Below the pieces are notes generated by a model. That model was given only the letters and a program-made list of their open reading frames with translations, did no database searches and was not told where the DNA came from. A stretch of DNA of 64,000 nucleotides from Molanna angustata. Lineage: Eukaryota > Arthropoda > Insecta > Trichoptera > Molannidae. Of this stretch, positions 21,836 through 31,597 are shown one piece after another. Made by a program: the position numbers and the translations under genes. Positions within the stretch are counted from its first letter, which is position 1; each line of letters begins with the position of its first letter. Location: contig OY754984.1 of NCBI GenBank assembly GCA_963576475.1, positions 15,560,722-15,624,721 of the forward strand. The letters run 5' to 3'.

Positions 21836-22077
21836 GCGTATTTACCTTTCCGTGTTGATTAGGAGGCAAGTCGAATTAGGCACTAGTTTGTTGGACTAAT
21901 TCACTTAAAAACTCGTGTTGAATTCAAGGCACGTGTCCTCCAAATGCATAAGGTTTAGCAACGCAAACTGTTCCTGCAAATACGTATTCAATTCAAGGCA
22001 TGTGCATTAGCGCAACAAACTAGTGCCTAATTCGAGGCAGTACTTGCATCCTAATCAACACGGAAAGGTAAATAAGC
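21836..22077. mobile_element. Long-TIR element E, deleted copy
   Basis: About 242 bp. The left end 'gcgtatttacctttccgtgt' is mirrored at the right end. The internal 'aaaactcgtgttgaattcaa' and 'caaactagtgcctaattcga' agree with the larger copy at 36.2-36.9 kb, which has an extra central segment. It sits inside a SINE-B. Confidence 0.85.
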
Positions 22078-22104
22078 CTCCCGACAGAGAAAATAAATCC
22101 AATG

Positions 22105-22440
22105 TTTACTAACTTACTCAGCCTCTTCTTGTATTGGACAAAGGCCTCCCGCTTGGACTTCCACTGGTCTCTATCCTATTTTATTCTTCGCCATTCAGGA
22201 CCTGCCACTTTTTTGATGTCATTGGACCATCTGATCTGGGGCCTTCCCACGCTTATGTTTCCCGTTCTTTGCCTCCAGTCCATCACAATTTTTGTCCATC
22301 GTCCATCTGACATATGAGATATATGACCCGCCCAACTCCACTTTAACTCCGCTATTTTTTTGGCCACATCCGCTACTCCTGTGTTCTTCCTAATCCATTC
22401 ATTAGTTTTATTCACAAAATTAAAAAAAAACGAAACAAAA
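22105..22440 (-). pseudogene. LINE endonuclease-RT C-terminus
   Basis: The minus-strand translation reads 'KKIAELKWSWAGHISHM', then 'RWTKIVMDWRQRTG' and 'GRPQIRWSNDIKKVAG', all in one frame. Same family as 18.2 kb. The sequence 'aatgttt' flanks both sides (22097 and 22457), a possible target duplication within DNA related to the minisatellite core. Confidence 0.85.
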
Positions 22441-22504
22441 CAAAACTAAAAACTAATGTTTGCGTACATGCAATTAAAAAAATATTCGATTTAATAATAA
22501 ATAT

Positions 22505-22640
22505 TAGGATTCCCGGTGGAGACACAGTTTTTAAGTGTTTTCAGTCTGGATCTGTGAGACGATAAATATCGTAATACTCCAGAGTGTGGCAACTTGTTAC
22601 TGGGTGCATGTTAAATTGATATTTGACATTCTCTCTGCCT
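22505..22640 (+). mobile_element. SINE-B copy 2, right part
   Basis: Resumes with 'gattcccggtggagacacag', then 'cagtctggatctgtgagacg' and 'gtggcaacttgttactggg', to 'attgatatttgacat'. Together with 21797-21835 it makes one SINE split by about 670 bp. Confidence 0.8.
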
Positions 22641-22690
22641 ACTTCAAATAGGAAAATAGCGTGATGGTATGTTGATGATGATCCTATCTC
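22641..22690 (+). mobile_element. RTE-like LINE 3' tail
   Basis: 'ttctctctgcctacttcaaa' and 'agcgtgatggtatg' match the LINE tail at 20.9 and 27.2 kb. It is fused directly to the SINE-B end. Confidence 0.5.
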
Positions 22691-22785
22691 TGTTAGTTGC
22701 CCAAAGAGCAATATTAAACAAATAAGTAAATAAACATGAGTAAGTTCTCAACATCATAAGGGATAGTAACAACGTGATTATTTTT

Positions 22786-23222
22786 ACTCTCCACACTATG
22801 GAATAGTGGAGAGTCATGATTTCACAATTTCAAAGCGTATTTTTTTACATCAATTTCTCAACGGGTATCATGTAGAGAGTGCACACTGTGATTTTCGTCG
22901 TGATGTGTTTGTATGTATGACGTACGGCGTATCCTTTTTGTGTCCTCTCTACAGCCCAAACTATAAGTCCGATCGACTTTATGTTAACATCATATGTGTA
23001 AAGTGTATAGACTTAGAGCTAATTAGTTTTCCATAGATATACGTTAATTTCTTTTCTATGATTTCATCTGTCCATATTTTCAAAATATTCCTACGGTCTG
23101 GAACATCGAGGTATTTTATACTATTTAAAATTTTAACACAACAAAGATACACTCATCAAAAATGCATTCAATGATTGTCAAAATTTAAAGGAAAAAATCA
23201 ATGGTCTGCCATATCAATGTGA
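22786..23222 (+). mobile_element. Hairpin-ended repeat M, copy 1
   Basis: Begins with a 29-bp hairpin (22786-22814, arms ACTCTCCAC/GTGGAGAGT). The body includes 'tttgtatgtatgacgtacgg', 'aaactataagtccgatcgac' and 'gtcaaaatttaaagg'. The same body and hairpin occur inverted at 43084-43515 and, in part, at 62950-63207. Short frames here are not conserved as proteins. Confidence 0.8.
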
Positions 23223-23339
23223 AAACAATTTCTTATTTGTATGAAAAATGTATACCTATAACAGAAGTAAAATAGCTTCTGTATGGGAAAATTCAGTGAT
23301 CAACTTAATATTGATATTGTATGTGTCTCTATAGACAAG

Positions 23340-23715
23340 TGTATTTTTTACCATCCACTTCTATCTTCCTCAAGGAGTAGGCAGTGAGAACCGAACACCG
23401 CATTATTCTATTTTGACACATATACATCGCCTCATCAACATTGATACACAGTCTCATACATGCTCATCTTGCTAGTAATGCAATTTTACTTAAAATTTCT
23501 CAACAGGTATAATGTAGAAAATGCACACTATGAGTTTCGTGACAATGTTTTTGTTTGTATGGTGTATTGTGAAAACTTTTGTCCTCTGGCAATCTTATAT
23601 TTGCTTAAGAATCTAATGGAGTTGTACTTCATAAGAATGCATTTAGAGATTGTCAACCTTTCAAGAAGAAAAAATGAACACTTTCTATGGTGTGGAGAGT
23701 TTAGTGTTGACTACA
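23340..23715 (-). repeat. LINE tail joined to family-M-like body
   Basis: 23340-23470 is the inverse of the RTE-like LINE 3' tail. 23480-23715 ('gtgcacactatgagtttcgt' type, ending 'gtgtggagagtttagtgttg') matches the inverse of 62185-62600. The two loci share the same junction, so the composite moved or duplicated as a unit. Confidence 0.65.
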
Positions 23716-24362
23716 ACATATTATTGTAAAAAAAAAGGAATGATAAATGTGATATATCTTCGTGTCGACGGAGATTCCCGAATGCGGAGTCGAACGCATT
23801 CGTATATAGGTAATGAATGAGCGGCGGACATTCTTTTGCCTAGGCCTACATATATAGTAAACACCGTACTTCGTGTAATTATTGTTTGTGTTATATTGCG
23901 TGCATATTTCGAGAATGGAATTAATTTATATATTATATTTGTAAAATATAATTGTATGTAAAATAAAGTCAACTTGAATAATATTCTAGACTTATTAATA
24001 TCACACACATACAACAATAAAAAAATATATAAAAAAATTACGATACAAATTTTGAATTGTTTGAAAATAGACGAACTGATCGATCCACCGGATGTGGATA
24101 TGAATGGCTCTAAATTACGTCCATAATCCGTCCGCGGGACACAATGGAAGATGGTATCGGGAGGCAGCTGGTTATCAGGGTGCCATGGAGTGCAGGAGAT
24201 GATGTCTGCACGGTAGCACCTATGTTATGCCAACAATACGGGATGGTGTCACCTCTGTCTAAGACAATGTAATGAAACCATTAGGCAAACCTCCCACGCG
24301 TCTTTGTGTCAGTGAATGACTGTTTCAACTTGTCATCCACAGGGGCGTATTTTATTTTGTAT
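23716..24362. other. Unassigned; GC-richer patch at 24.09-24.34 kb
   Basis: 24085-24345 is clearly less AT-rich than its surroundings ('gtccgcgggacacaatggaa', 'gtgccatggagtgcaggaga'). It lacks a useful open frame on either strand. No second copy seen here. Confidence 0.35.
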
Positions 24363-24425
24363 TGATTCTGAGACACCAACAGGTACTATGTCAAATATTA
24401 ATTTAACACGCACTCAATAATATGA
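24363..24425 (-). mobile_element. SINE-B tail fragment
   Basis: 'caacaggtactatgtcaaat' and 'attaatttaacacgcac' equal the start of the intact minus-strand SINE-B at 63361. Confidence 0.65.
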
Positions 24426-24449
24426 CTTAATTATGATTAAGTTCTACAA

Positions 24450-24720
24450 ATAATAGTGACCCCAAGATCAGGAAACTTAAATTTTGAAATTTTTATTTTC
24501 AAATTAATTAAAAGGCACATCACATTCATAAAATACCATTGAAGAATTATCAAGTTTTCATAATAAAATATTTAAATAAAAAAATAATTGAACAAACTCA
24601 TTTCTTGAAAATGCTGAAAATTTTTCATACAAAATTTGAATACTTTATGGAGTGACTTGTTAGTGAGGAGTTTAGCGTTGGCCACAACCCACTCGTTTTA
24701 AATTTGTATAGTGACACACA
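24450..24720 (+). repeat. Dispersed repeat I, copy 1
   Basis: 'gtgaccccaagatcaggaaa', 'gaaaatgctgaaaatttttc' and the end 'gttggccacaacccactcg'. The same series is at 50930-51165, and part of it is inverted at 40670-40760. Confidence 0.65.
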
Positions 24721-25489
24721 TGCTTGCGGGAATTTTGCTGTCTATATAATGTAACTTCATGCATTAAATTTAAAATTCACCTTTATTTAAATTTTGTAAC
24801 ATACGCCAAAATACAAATAAAAAATATATTATTATTAACCCTTTCTTAACCGAATTATGAAAGCATTATGAAAAAAAATATATTTCATAAAAAATGGACA
24901 AAATATGTGATTATAAAGAGATTTTGATCATTTTTATATTTTTTTTTTCCTTTTTTTCCAAATTTTAACGATTCCAATAATTGTCATCATTCATATTATA
25001 TAAAACTATAATATATACTTTTCATAATTTTTTTTTTCATTTTTAATAATTATTAGAGATTGAAGGAAATATAATTACCTAATGAAAAAAATATAGCATG
25101 CTAGAAAACCAAAAAAATAGATTAACATTTATTAAATTTTAACTAAACGTGTTTTGCAAGAAAATCATATTTCGCAATAACCGAGTTTTCAACTGTCAAA
25201 ATGCAGTCACTAAAGCATGTTTCCGTCATTCTCAGTATTGTAAGTGATCAAAAATATTGTGATTAATAATTTAGAAGAGAAATAACTCAGCTGATAACAA
25301 TTTTCATTGAGATATACGTAAAATACATCAATGATTCCAATTGGAATCATCGGTTAAGAAAGGGTTAATCATTAATGAACAGCACACTGTGCCCTTATTG
25401 AATTTCATTTTAATGAAAACTTTTTGGATAGTTTACAATTTAAAATCACCATATTTTTATCACAATATTACAATTGTAGTTTTCTAAAA
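24721..25489. other. AT-rich, nothing recognised
   Basis: Two similar phrases about aligned around 'aagaaagggttaa' near 24838 (inverted) and 25358 suggest the ends of an old inverted-repeat element about 540 bp long. There is no coding capacity. Confidence 0.4.
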
Positions 25490-25800
25490 TAAATAAAATA
25501 CATATAAGAATATGTGTAGGTATTTATGTTTTTATATCTATAAGTTATTTTCTTTAGGTATCTTCGTTATATTTTTTGTACTTATATGTCTTACACTTTG
25601 CTATATTTTCATTTTATATCGTTATCTGATGTTATTAACAAAATAATTTTGTCTATATTTAAATAGGTGTACCTACCCACAGACAGGCTTTGCCTTTTGG
25701 GATTTTTGTGTGAACGGTTTCTTTGTTTTGATATTAAGTAAATGTGTGATGTATATTAACCATGTATCAAATCTAAAAATAAATAAATGAAATAATAAAT
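25490..25800 (+). mobile_element. LINE-K 3' end
   Basis: 'cacagacaggctttgccttt' and 'gggatttttgtgtgaac' lead to an AAATA tail at about 25776-25800. The inverse copy at 54122-54480 shares this and the upstream 'gttattaacaaaataatttt'. Confidence 0.7.
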
Positions 25801-25809
25801 ATACTCGTC

Positions 25810-25945
25810 CCAATGCCCACCTGTCATTTAATGTATGCAAAGTGTCTCTGAAGAATATACGCACTACAGTGGGTGTGAAACCGAACCCACAATTCAGCTT
25901 CCGTATCCATCTGAAGATGTTATCTTGCACCACTGTGCTACCGGG
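25810..25945 (-). mobile_element. Possible tRNA-derived SINE
   Basis: The minus strand reads 'gcccggtagcacagtggtgc' (A-box-like) and 'tgtgggttcggtttcac' (B-box-like) at tRNA-like spacing. No other copy in the window, so the assignment is tentative. Confidence 0.4.
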
Positions 25946-26059
25946 CATAAATATACATATTTTATTATAAGTCTCGCATTCACATTCATCACAAAATCTA
26001 TTGTGTTTCATTTTTCACTCTACAATACTATGGAATAAGTTTTGGAGAATTATGTTATA

Positions 26060-26190
26060 CCATACCATACTATCACGCCATTTCCCTATTTGGGGTAGGC
26101 AGTGAGAAACGAACGCCAGACTCCTCTCTCTCTCGACATACATTTCTCGACTCAATTACGTCTATGCATCGTCTAATACACGGTATTTTC
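26060..26190 (-). mobile_element. RTE-like LINE 3' end
   Basis: 'ccatactatcacgccatttc' and 'ggggtaggcagtgagaaacg' are the inverse of the LINE end; upstream coding remnants ('catcgtctaatacacg') are degraded. Confidence 0.6.
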
Positions 26191-26651
26191 TACTGCCATA
26201 AGTTCAAATAATAATGATTGAATTTCACTGGATGATTGAAGTATCAAGATTGAATGGAGTAAACTATGTGAGCTTGCAGGTACCTATACATTCTCTCTTT
26301 CACTTATATAGACACATTCACACACATATACACATCCTTACACTCATACGTACACACATACATGCACTCATGCACTATCGTTCAGGTATAAAAAATGTTT
26401 TTCATATGTAGCTTTAAGTATGTAAGCACAGCAGTCAAAATTTATTGTTAATAATGTGGAAATTTGTTATTGGTTTTAGTCTTATACTAATGCATCTATA
26501 TATAATAAATGTTATTATACTGTAAATTTCCTGGAAACAAAATAAAATATAAATAAAATACACAATCATGCTTCAATCCCATTTTTATATTTATACAAGA
26601 ATAAATATAATGTGATGACATAAACAGTAAGGTACCTAAGTTCATTGTACC
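26191..26651. other. AT-rich with CA-rich stretch
   Basis: 'acacattcacacacatatac' type low-complexity DNA at about 26305-26370. No gene. Confidence 0.35.
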
Positions 26652-27095
26652 CCAATAATGTTTTCACATAAGATATAAAGTGAACTTATTTATTAAATAA
26701 TCGTAAGTTTACATATGTGTGTTATATATTATAACAATATTGTGTGTACCTACCTACATATTTATGCGAGATAGATTATGAATGAATGTGATTGTAGCAT
26801 AGGCACTATTTATCGAATTGTTGTAATATGTATGTATGTTCTGAAATCTGCTTGTGATTTATGTATTATATCGACATGTTTAAAGTATGAATTCTATTTG
26901 GAGCGACTTCGTCTAATGTAATTGTTTTGTGAGTAGTTTTTGTTACGTCGGTCGACATAGAACAAAAACCGAGACCTGAAATTGCGTGATGTGCAGGAAA
27001 AATTTAATTTAGAAAGTAAGTAAGGCGAGTCTACACAGTTATTATATAATTTTGTGAAGGTAGGTACATCATGTCTATAATTGTTCGTCTGTTTA
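26652..27095 (+). repeat. Dispersed repeat O, copy 1 (no array)
   Basis: 'ataatgttttcacataaga', 'gcgagatagattatgaatga', 'tcgaattgttgtaatatgta' and 'cggtcgacatagaac' occur in the same order at 32778-33700. Here 'gtgattgtagcataggcact' is followed directly by the 'tatcgaattg' block. In copy 2 a long minisatellite lies at that point. Confidence 0.85.
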
Positions 27096-27199
27096 AGATT
27101 ACAAATATTATGGTGTTTTGCAGATTTCCGGTAGTTGGAGAAATATAATTTACCACGATAATGGATTTTAATTGATTTTAATTGTCTGCTATACAGTGT

Positions 27200-27655
27200 G
27201 AAATTGCATATTTGCATGAATACATACCATCACGCCATATCCCTTACGGGGTAAGCAGAGAGAACCGAGCGCAATACTCCTCTATTTTTGCACACATTTC
27301 TGGCTTCCTTTACATCCATGCATCGTCTCATACATGCTCGTCGATTATTCAAGCTTCTTATATTACCTTCTTTCAAAATATCATTCACTTGGTCATGCCA
27401 TCCCTTTCTGGGGCGGCCCCTGCTATTCACTCCATCTCTTACACCCATGTACCTATATTTTATCATTCATTCTTTCAATATGTCAATACCACCTCAAGGA
27501 ATTCACTTTCATTTTACTTATAATAATCTTCTTCATCATTCTCTCCTTATTTCCTCATTTTTTATTCTATCATATATCGTTCTATTACCTACATACTTTC
27601 CTTAGAGATCTCATTTCCACAGCATTAATTCTACGTTCATGCGCATATTTGCATG
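27200..27655 (-). pseudogene. RTE-like LINE C-terminus
   Basis: The minus-strand frame from about 27466 reads 'SRGRPRKGWHDQVNDILK', then 'NNRRACMRRCMDVKEARNV' and ends 'GVLRSVLSAYPVRDMA'. This is a well-kept LINE C-terminus. Upstream (27470-27655) the frame is broken. Plus-strand frames over it are shadows. Confidence 0.85.
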
Positions 27656-27756
27656 AAAAATGTATATAAAATTAAAATAGCTTCTGAATGAGGAAAATTG
27701 AGCTATCTTCTTCATATGTACTGATACCTATAGTATGTATGATTGCAATATTATTC

Positions 27757-27822
27757 ATTTACATACAATCATGCCATCTCCCTCACGGGGTAGGTAGAGA
27801 GAACCGAACTCCACATTCTTCC
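27757..27822 (-). mobile_element. LINE 3' end, left of hAT insertion
   Basis: 'caatcatgccatctccctca' and 'ggggtaggtagagagaaccg' are the inverse of the LINE tail, cut at the 8-bp target 'cattcttc' (27815-27822). The LINE continues at 28118. Confidence 0.75.
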
Positions 27823-28109
27823 AGGGGCGTGCCTAGAACCTTCGGACTACGACAACCCCGAAAAAAAATTATATATGTCGAAAATTTAACGTTTTTTACC
27901 ATCGTTGTTTATTGTTAGTGTCCAAGAAAAATATTTTTAAAGCACACGCCAAAATAATATCTACATTTGTGGCCCTGTAAACCTTCGTATCTACATACGT
28001 TTCAATTTCCAATCTTGCCGTATGGTTGCAATAAAACAATCCAAAAAATATTAGGTGTAGAATTTAGGAAAGCCAGGTTTTTCGGCTTCTATCAGCAATT
28101 CCGCTACTG
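27823..28109. mobile_element. hAT-like MITE, 287 bp, 8-bp target duplication
   Basis: Starts CAGGGGCGTGCC and ends CCGCTACTG, so the ends read CAG..GCG on both strands. It is flanked by the direct repeat cattcttc (27815-27822 and 28110-28117). 8-bp duplications and CAG-type ends are typical of hAT elements. No transposase frame. Confidence 0.85.
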
Positions 28110-28200
28110 CATTCTTCTATCTTGACAAGTATCCATCGCCTCATCAACATTCATGCATCGTTTCATACTTGCTCGTCTATTATTGGATCAATTTCTTTAT
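28110..28200 (-). mobile_element. LINE fragment, right of hAT insertion
   Basis: 'tatcttgacaagtatccatc' and 'catgcatcgtttcatacttg' continue the minus-strand LINE interrupted at 27822, matching 23.4 and 27.3 kb. Confidence 0.75.
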
Positions 28201-28204
28201 ATCA

Positions 28205-28262
28205 ACCTATACTAAGTAGTGGAGAGTTAAACGTTGGCCACAACCCACTCGCGTTTTCGACT
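28205..28262. repeat. Family M/I end fragment
   Basis: 'agtggagagttaaacgttgg' and 'ccacaacccactcg' match the terminal part of repeat I at 24.66 kb. Confidence 0.5.
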
Positions 28263-28287
28263 CGTCTCAGTCGAATACAATAATTAT

Positions 28288-28485
28288 AAACACTTCTTAA
28301 CATTCTGCGTAAGTGGCGAGTTTATTGCCATATGGCAATTTCTTCCAACTCACCAGTGTTTCCAGCCCAGAGAAGCAATAACTGCGTGAGAAATTAATTT
28401 AAATCAATTTCTCCCCTGTTGGGGATCGAACCCAGGACGCCCGCACAGAAGCCAAGCGGCTTACCAACTGTGCCGTGGCGGTAGG
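28288..28485 (-). mobile_element. SINE-C copy 3
   Basis: The best preserved copy. The minus strand reads a tRNA-like head 'ccgccacggcacagttggta', the B box 'gggttcgatcccc', the body 'attaatttctcacgcagtta', then 'ggaagaaattgccatatggc' and 'aataaactcgccactta'. The last two match the CR1-type LINE tail at 12.1 kb. Confidence 0.85.
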
Positions 28486-28634
28486 CATAAAACAATAACT
28501 AAAATGAACATATGCGTTTAAAATAATTGTTCAAACAGACAAGAAGCACTCTTTAAACATGTATAAAATGGTAACATACTCTCTTTGCTGAGCCCCCTCT
28601 CAACTGTAAACAAGACACTTTCAATATTTTTTCA

Positions 28635-28690
28635 ATTGACCATCCCGCGGGATTTGAACCCGATGCCATGGGGAGAGAGAGGCGGCATTA
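28635..28690 (-). mobile_element. tRNA-like SINE head fragment
   Basis: The minus strand has a good B box, 'gggttcaaatcccgc', preceded by 'ccatggcatc'. The A box is degraded. It is probably a decayed SINE rather than a tRNA gene, since no cloverleaf can be drawn. Confidence 0.4.
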
Positions 28691-29049
28691 ACTTGATCCT
28701 TCTCATTTTTTTTCTGACGAAACGATTAATCAAAATCGTCCGTCTGGTGCCACAATCAATGAAACACCAGTTTAAAAAATTAGGGTGAGTCTAACATGTT
28801 GGCCTGTTATTGTGAATATATTATGTGAGACGAGAAATTGATCCAACGCACTGTTTACAGACGATCACGTCGTGTAAATACTGGGGTAGGCGGAGAGAAC
28901 CGAACGCCACACATCCTGTCTGTTGAACGTACGACACAATCAGTCCCAAAGCATAATACAGAATTTCTCGGTTCGTCGTTCGAAGTACCTATATTCAGCA
29001 AGACTATCACAGTGTATTTTCAAGAACAAACTAAACAAGGAACATGAAT
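28691..29049. other. Unassigned with LINE tail scrap
   Basis: 28870-28920 ('gggtaggcggagagaaccga') is the inverse of the LINE 3' tail; the rest is unrecognised. Confidence 0.4.
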
Positions 29050-29350
29050 CATAGACACAAGTGATGAGCCAATGCAAGACCGAGATCAAAATAAGCGTGG
29101 TCTTGATCTTACATCTCCGGTCTCGGTTTAGCATTTACGGATATGGTCTTGCAACTTTTACAAACAAATATATATATTTTTTGAAATGTAGCAATGACAT
29201 ATATGACAAAAATACCAATACATAGTATTATGCCGAAAGTACGTAGGTATTGCATATTTTTAAATTAAAAACATATAAGTATGTTTTTAATTTGCAAGTC
29301 TCACTAGACCAATACCAAAACTGCAAGACTTGAAAATATTTTTTCCTCAT
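29050..29350. repeat. Dispersed repeat S, copy 1
   Basis: 'gtgatgagccaatgcaagac' and several 'ggtctt' / 'aagacc' phrases recur at 45308-45425. Non-coding. Confidence 0.45.
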
Positions 29351-30023
29351 TAATAGTAAAAACCTGATACCGGTTTCCTCTCCTTGTACTCCAGACCAAT
29401 TTGTGCCACCAAAATTTGGTCAGTAGGTATCAATACAATGTATTTGAACGGTTTGGAATGAAACTTGAAACAGTACTAAAAAGTAAATTTTGTTAACAAA
29501 GAGATTTAAATTTCGAAAAGCAAATAATTTTACTACTAGATACATATATAAATAATGTGTCATTAATATCCCCTTTATAGGTACATAAGTAAGCATTGTT
29601 TGTGTTTGGAAAACTCCCGATCCACCTCACATTGTGTAGGTACCATTCCCTTAGCCTAAAGTCATACATACCTTATGTCAGCTCTCTATATTCCATAATA
29701 ATGTGGTTTATACATATATTATTCAATAAATTATATGGTCATACTTATAAATTAGGTATCTATTACCAATATTTCGCCAGGTCTAATATAATGTACATAT
29801 TTGCTTATTATTTATTTATAAAAAGTTCAATAAATACATATTAAATACTTAGTGAGTAATATTGTGTACCTATATTTTAGAGGAAGGTAAAACTAAAAAA
29901 TTGATAAAATTGATTAAATAGATATAATTTTTTTGACTAAATAATATATACAGAGATTAAAAAACACACAATTATACGATTTATAATGACTGTTGCTTTC
30001 ATTGTTTACAAATGATAATCTAA
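29351..30023. other. AT-rich, nothing recognised
   Basis: An 82-codon plus-strand frame at 29596-29844 has no signals. No repeat edges. Confidence 0.35.
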
Positions 30024-30291
30024 TTTCTCAATAGATGGCGTTACAAAAAAGGTTTCTTCGTTACATCATAAATGGCAATATTATAATTCTTTATTTTCAG
30101 GTGAATTCAAATATATATAGAACTTTCAAAAATTACATTGATAAGGGAACTCAATAAGATGGCATAATTGGTGAACGTTGCGCAAGCGCATAAAGTGATC
30201 ACGTAAATCAACCGATGACATGTCGTAAGCCCTGTAAGTACCTTGAGTTCCTGGTTCTTCTATAATATCCCAACTTCGTCTCTATTGAGAT
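30024..30291 (-). mobile_element. MITE-D copy 4
   Basis: The edges 'tttctcaatagatgg' and 'acttcgtctctattgagat' and the body 'ggtgaacgttgcgcaagcgc' match 4.2 and 7.7 kb. Confidence 0.7.
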
Positions 30292-30654
30292 GTTAAAAAG
30301 TTTGTCAATAAAAGTATATAGGTACGATCTTTTTTTTTCTCTGCAACAGTTTGGTATTGAAGGGGTTGATGGACCGCCCGTCGGTCTTTCCACAGTTTAA
30401 AGACTCCACCGACAGATGTCACTGTGCGGAGCTACTGCCCACCCTGCGTGAAACATAATGTGTACTCCTCTTCTTAACTCTTCACTATAGGTACACTCCA
30501 ACAGTTTATTTTTATTTTTTTAAATCTCCAAAACTTTTAGGTACCTACCTACAATGTAATACGTCGATGTTCCCTAAGTGGCATTCGATTTTCTAAGCCT
30601 AACTCAAGTAGTGACACTGGTAGCGATTAGTAATTATCGACATTTGTGACTTAG
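30292..30654. other. Nothing recognised
   Basis: A mixed-composition patch at 30350-30460 has no motif. GTACCTACCTAC run near 30540. Confidence 0.35.
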
Positions 30655-30680
30655 TCAGTTATCTGACTTCTGAGACAAGG
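30655..30680 (+). mobile_element. SINE-B copy 3, left part
   Basis: 'cagttatctgacttctgaga' belongs to the tRNA-like head. The copy is interrupted after 'ttctgagacaagg' and resumes at 30822. Confidence 0.7.
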
Positions 30681-30821
30681 AATATGTATGAAATATGAAA
30701 TATTTTTGATGGTAAGCTATTGTTTTGTGCGACGAGCAGCCGCTCCGGGGATGAATAGAACTATATACATGTTCTGTGGCGTTCCCTATGGAGTAGGGTA
30801 GGAGACTGTGAAATTCTGTTA
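30681..30821. mobile_element. 141-bp insert with 13-bp target duplication
   Basis: Flanked by perfect direct repeats ttctgagacaagg (30668-30680 and 30822-30834) within a SINE-B. A 13-bp duplication points to LINE-type retrotransposition. The inverse of 'ccctatggagtagggtagga' loosely recalls the RTE-like LINE tail. A 5'-truncated tail is likely, family unproven. Confidence 0.7.
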
Positions 30822-30905
30822 TTCTGAGACAAGGGTCCCGAGTTCGATAACCGGTTGGGACACAGTTTTTAATTGTATTTTCAATTTAGATTTCCTGACG
30901 TGAGG
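30822..30905 (+). mobile_element. SINE-B copy 3, right part
   Basis: 'aagggtcccgagttcgataa' (B-box region) and 'gggacacagtttttaattgt' continue the SINE started at 30655. Confidence 0.75.
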
Positions 30906-30929
30906 TCGCGACTGAAATCTCCTTGAGTT

Positions 30930-31505
30930 GTTCCAGACTTTTAGACTTCTCAATTTCTCACAAAACACGGTAACTTTAAAAAGCTCATCGTTTCATCGTT
31001 TGCTTCAACATTGCTCCCTCTTCCTCATGTCAGTTTTGTCAATGTCCGGGCCAAACTTCGGATCACATCCTTCGGGAGTGTTCCCACCCAATTGTGTTTT
31101 CTTACAGATTGGAGCTCCTCGTTGCTGTCCGCGGGCCTCTTCAAGGTCCCATTGGACATGCGGATTTAGTGATCTCGAAGAACAATTTTAAAGTCTTCAA
31201 ACGATTTTGCCATAGATACGGTGCCTTATTATCCGAAGATTCCCACTGACTTGTTTGTTTCCAGAGATCTTGGTCACTTCTCTGACGCCGTATATATATA
31301 GATCTGAAGTCGTCGACAGTCCGCAAGTGTGAATCTCGACTTGCACTTGCTGATTGTTCTTTTTGCACCATGGTGCCGAGATTGCTAATCTAGAGGGCTC
31401 CATGAGCTACTCTTCGTGCCATGCATTGTTTTTCTTTTGTTTTTCATTCTAGCATTCTGCGAAGGGGCCGTTGACAGTCCCCATATGCGGAGCAGGTGGT
31501 GGTGG
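30930..31505 (+). pseudogene. LINE-R C-terminus and 3' UTR (R1-like)
   Basis: Broken frames show 'RLELLVAVRGPLQGPIGHAD' and 'FKRFCHRYGALLSED', aligned to the copy at 20.3 kb, with a preceding Cys/His-like region. The 3' UTR with 'cttgctgattgttctttttg' and 'gagggctccatgagctactc' ends in a GGTGGTGG run at about 31500. The 44.9 kb copy shares this 3' UTR. Confidence 0.75.
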
Positions 31506-31516
31506 AAGTAGCGATA

Positions 31517-31597
31517 TATGTGAGACGATTAACGTCGCAAGTAACGTCGCCAGAATGTGGTAACTTGTTATTTGGTGCGTGTCAAATTAATATTTGG
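31517..31597 (+). mobile_element. SINE-B tail fragment
   Basis: 'tgtgagacgattaacgtcgc', 'gaatgtggtaacttgttatt' and 'gtgtcaaattaatattt' give the family's 3' half. Confidence 0.65.

Noticed and set aside
21496..21858. 120-codon plus-strand frame
   Set aside because: Runs across the MITE-D foldback, spacer and the left end of element E, so it is a chance frame.
27182..27669. Three overlapping plus-strand frames of 105-113 codons
   Set aside because: They lie opposite a recognisable minus-strand LINE C-terminus.
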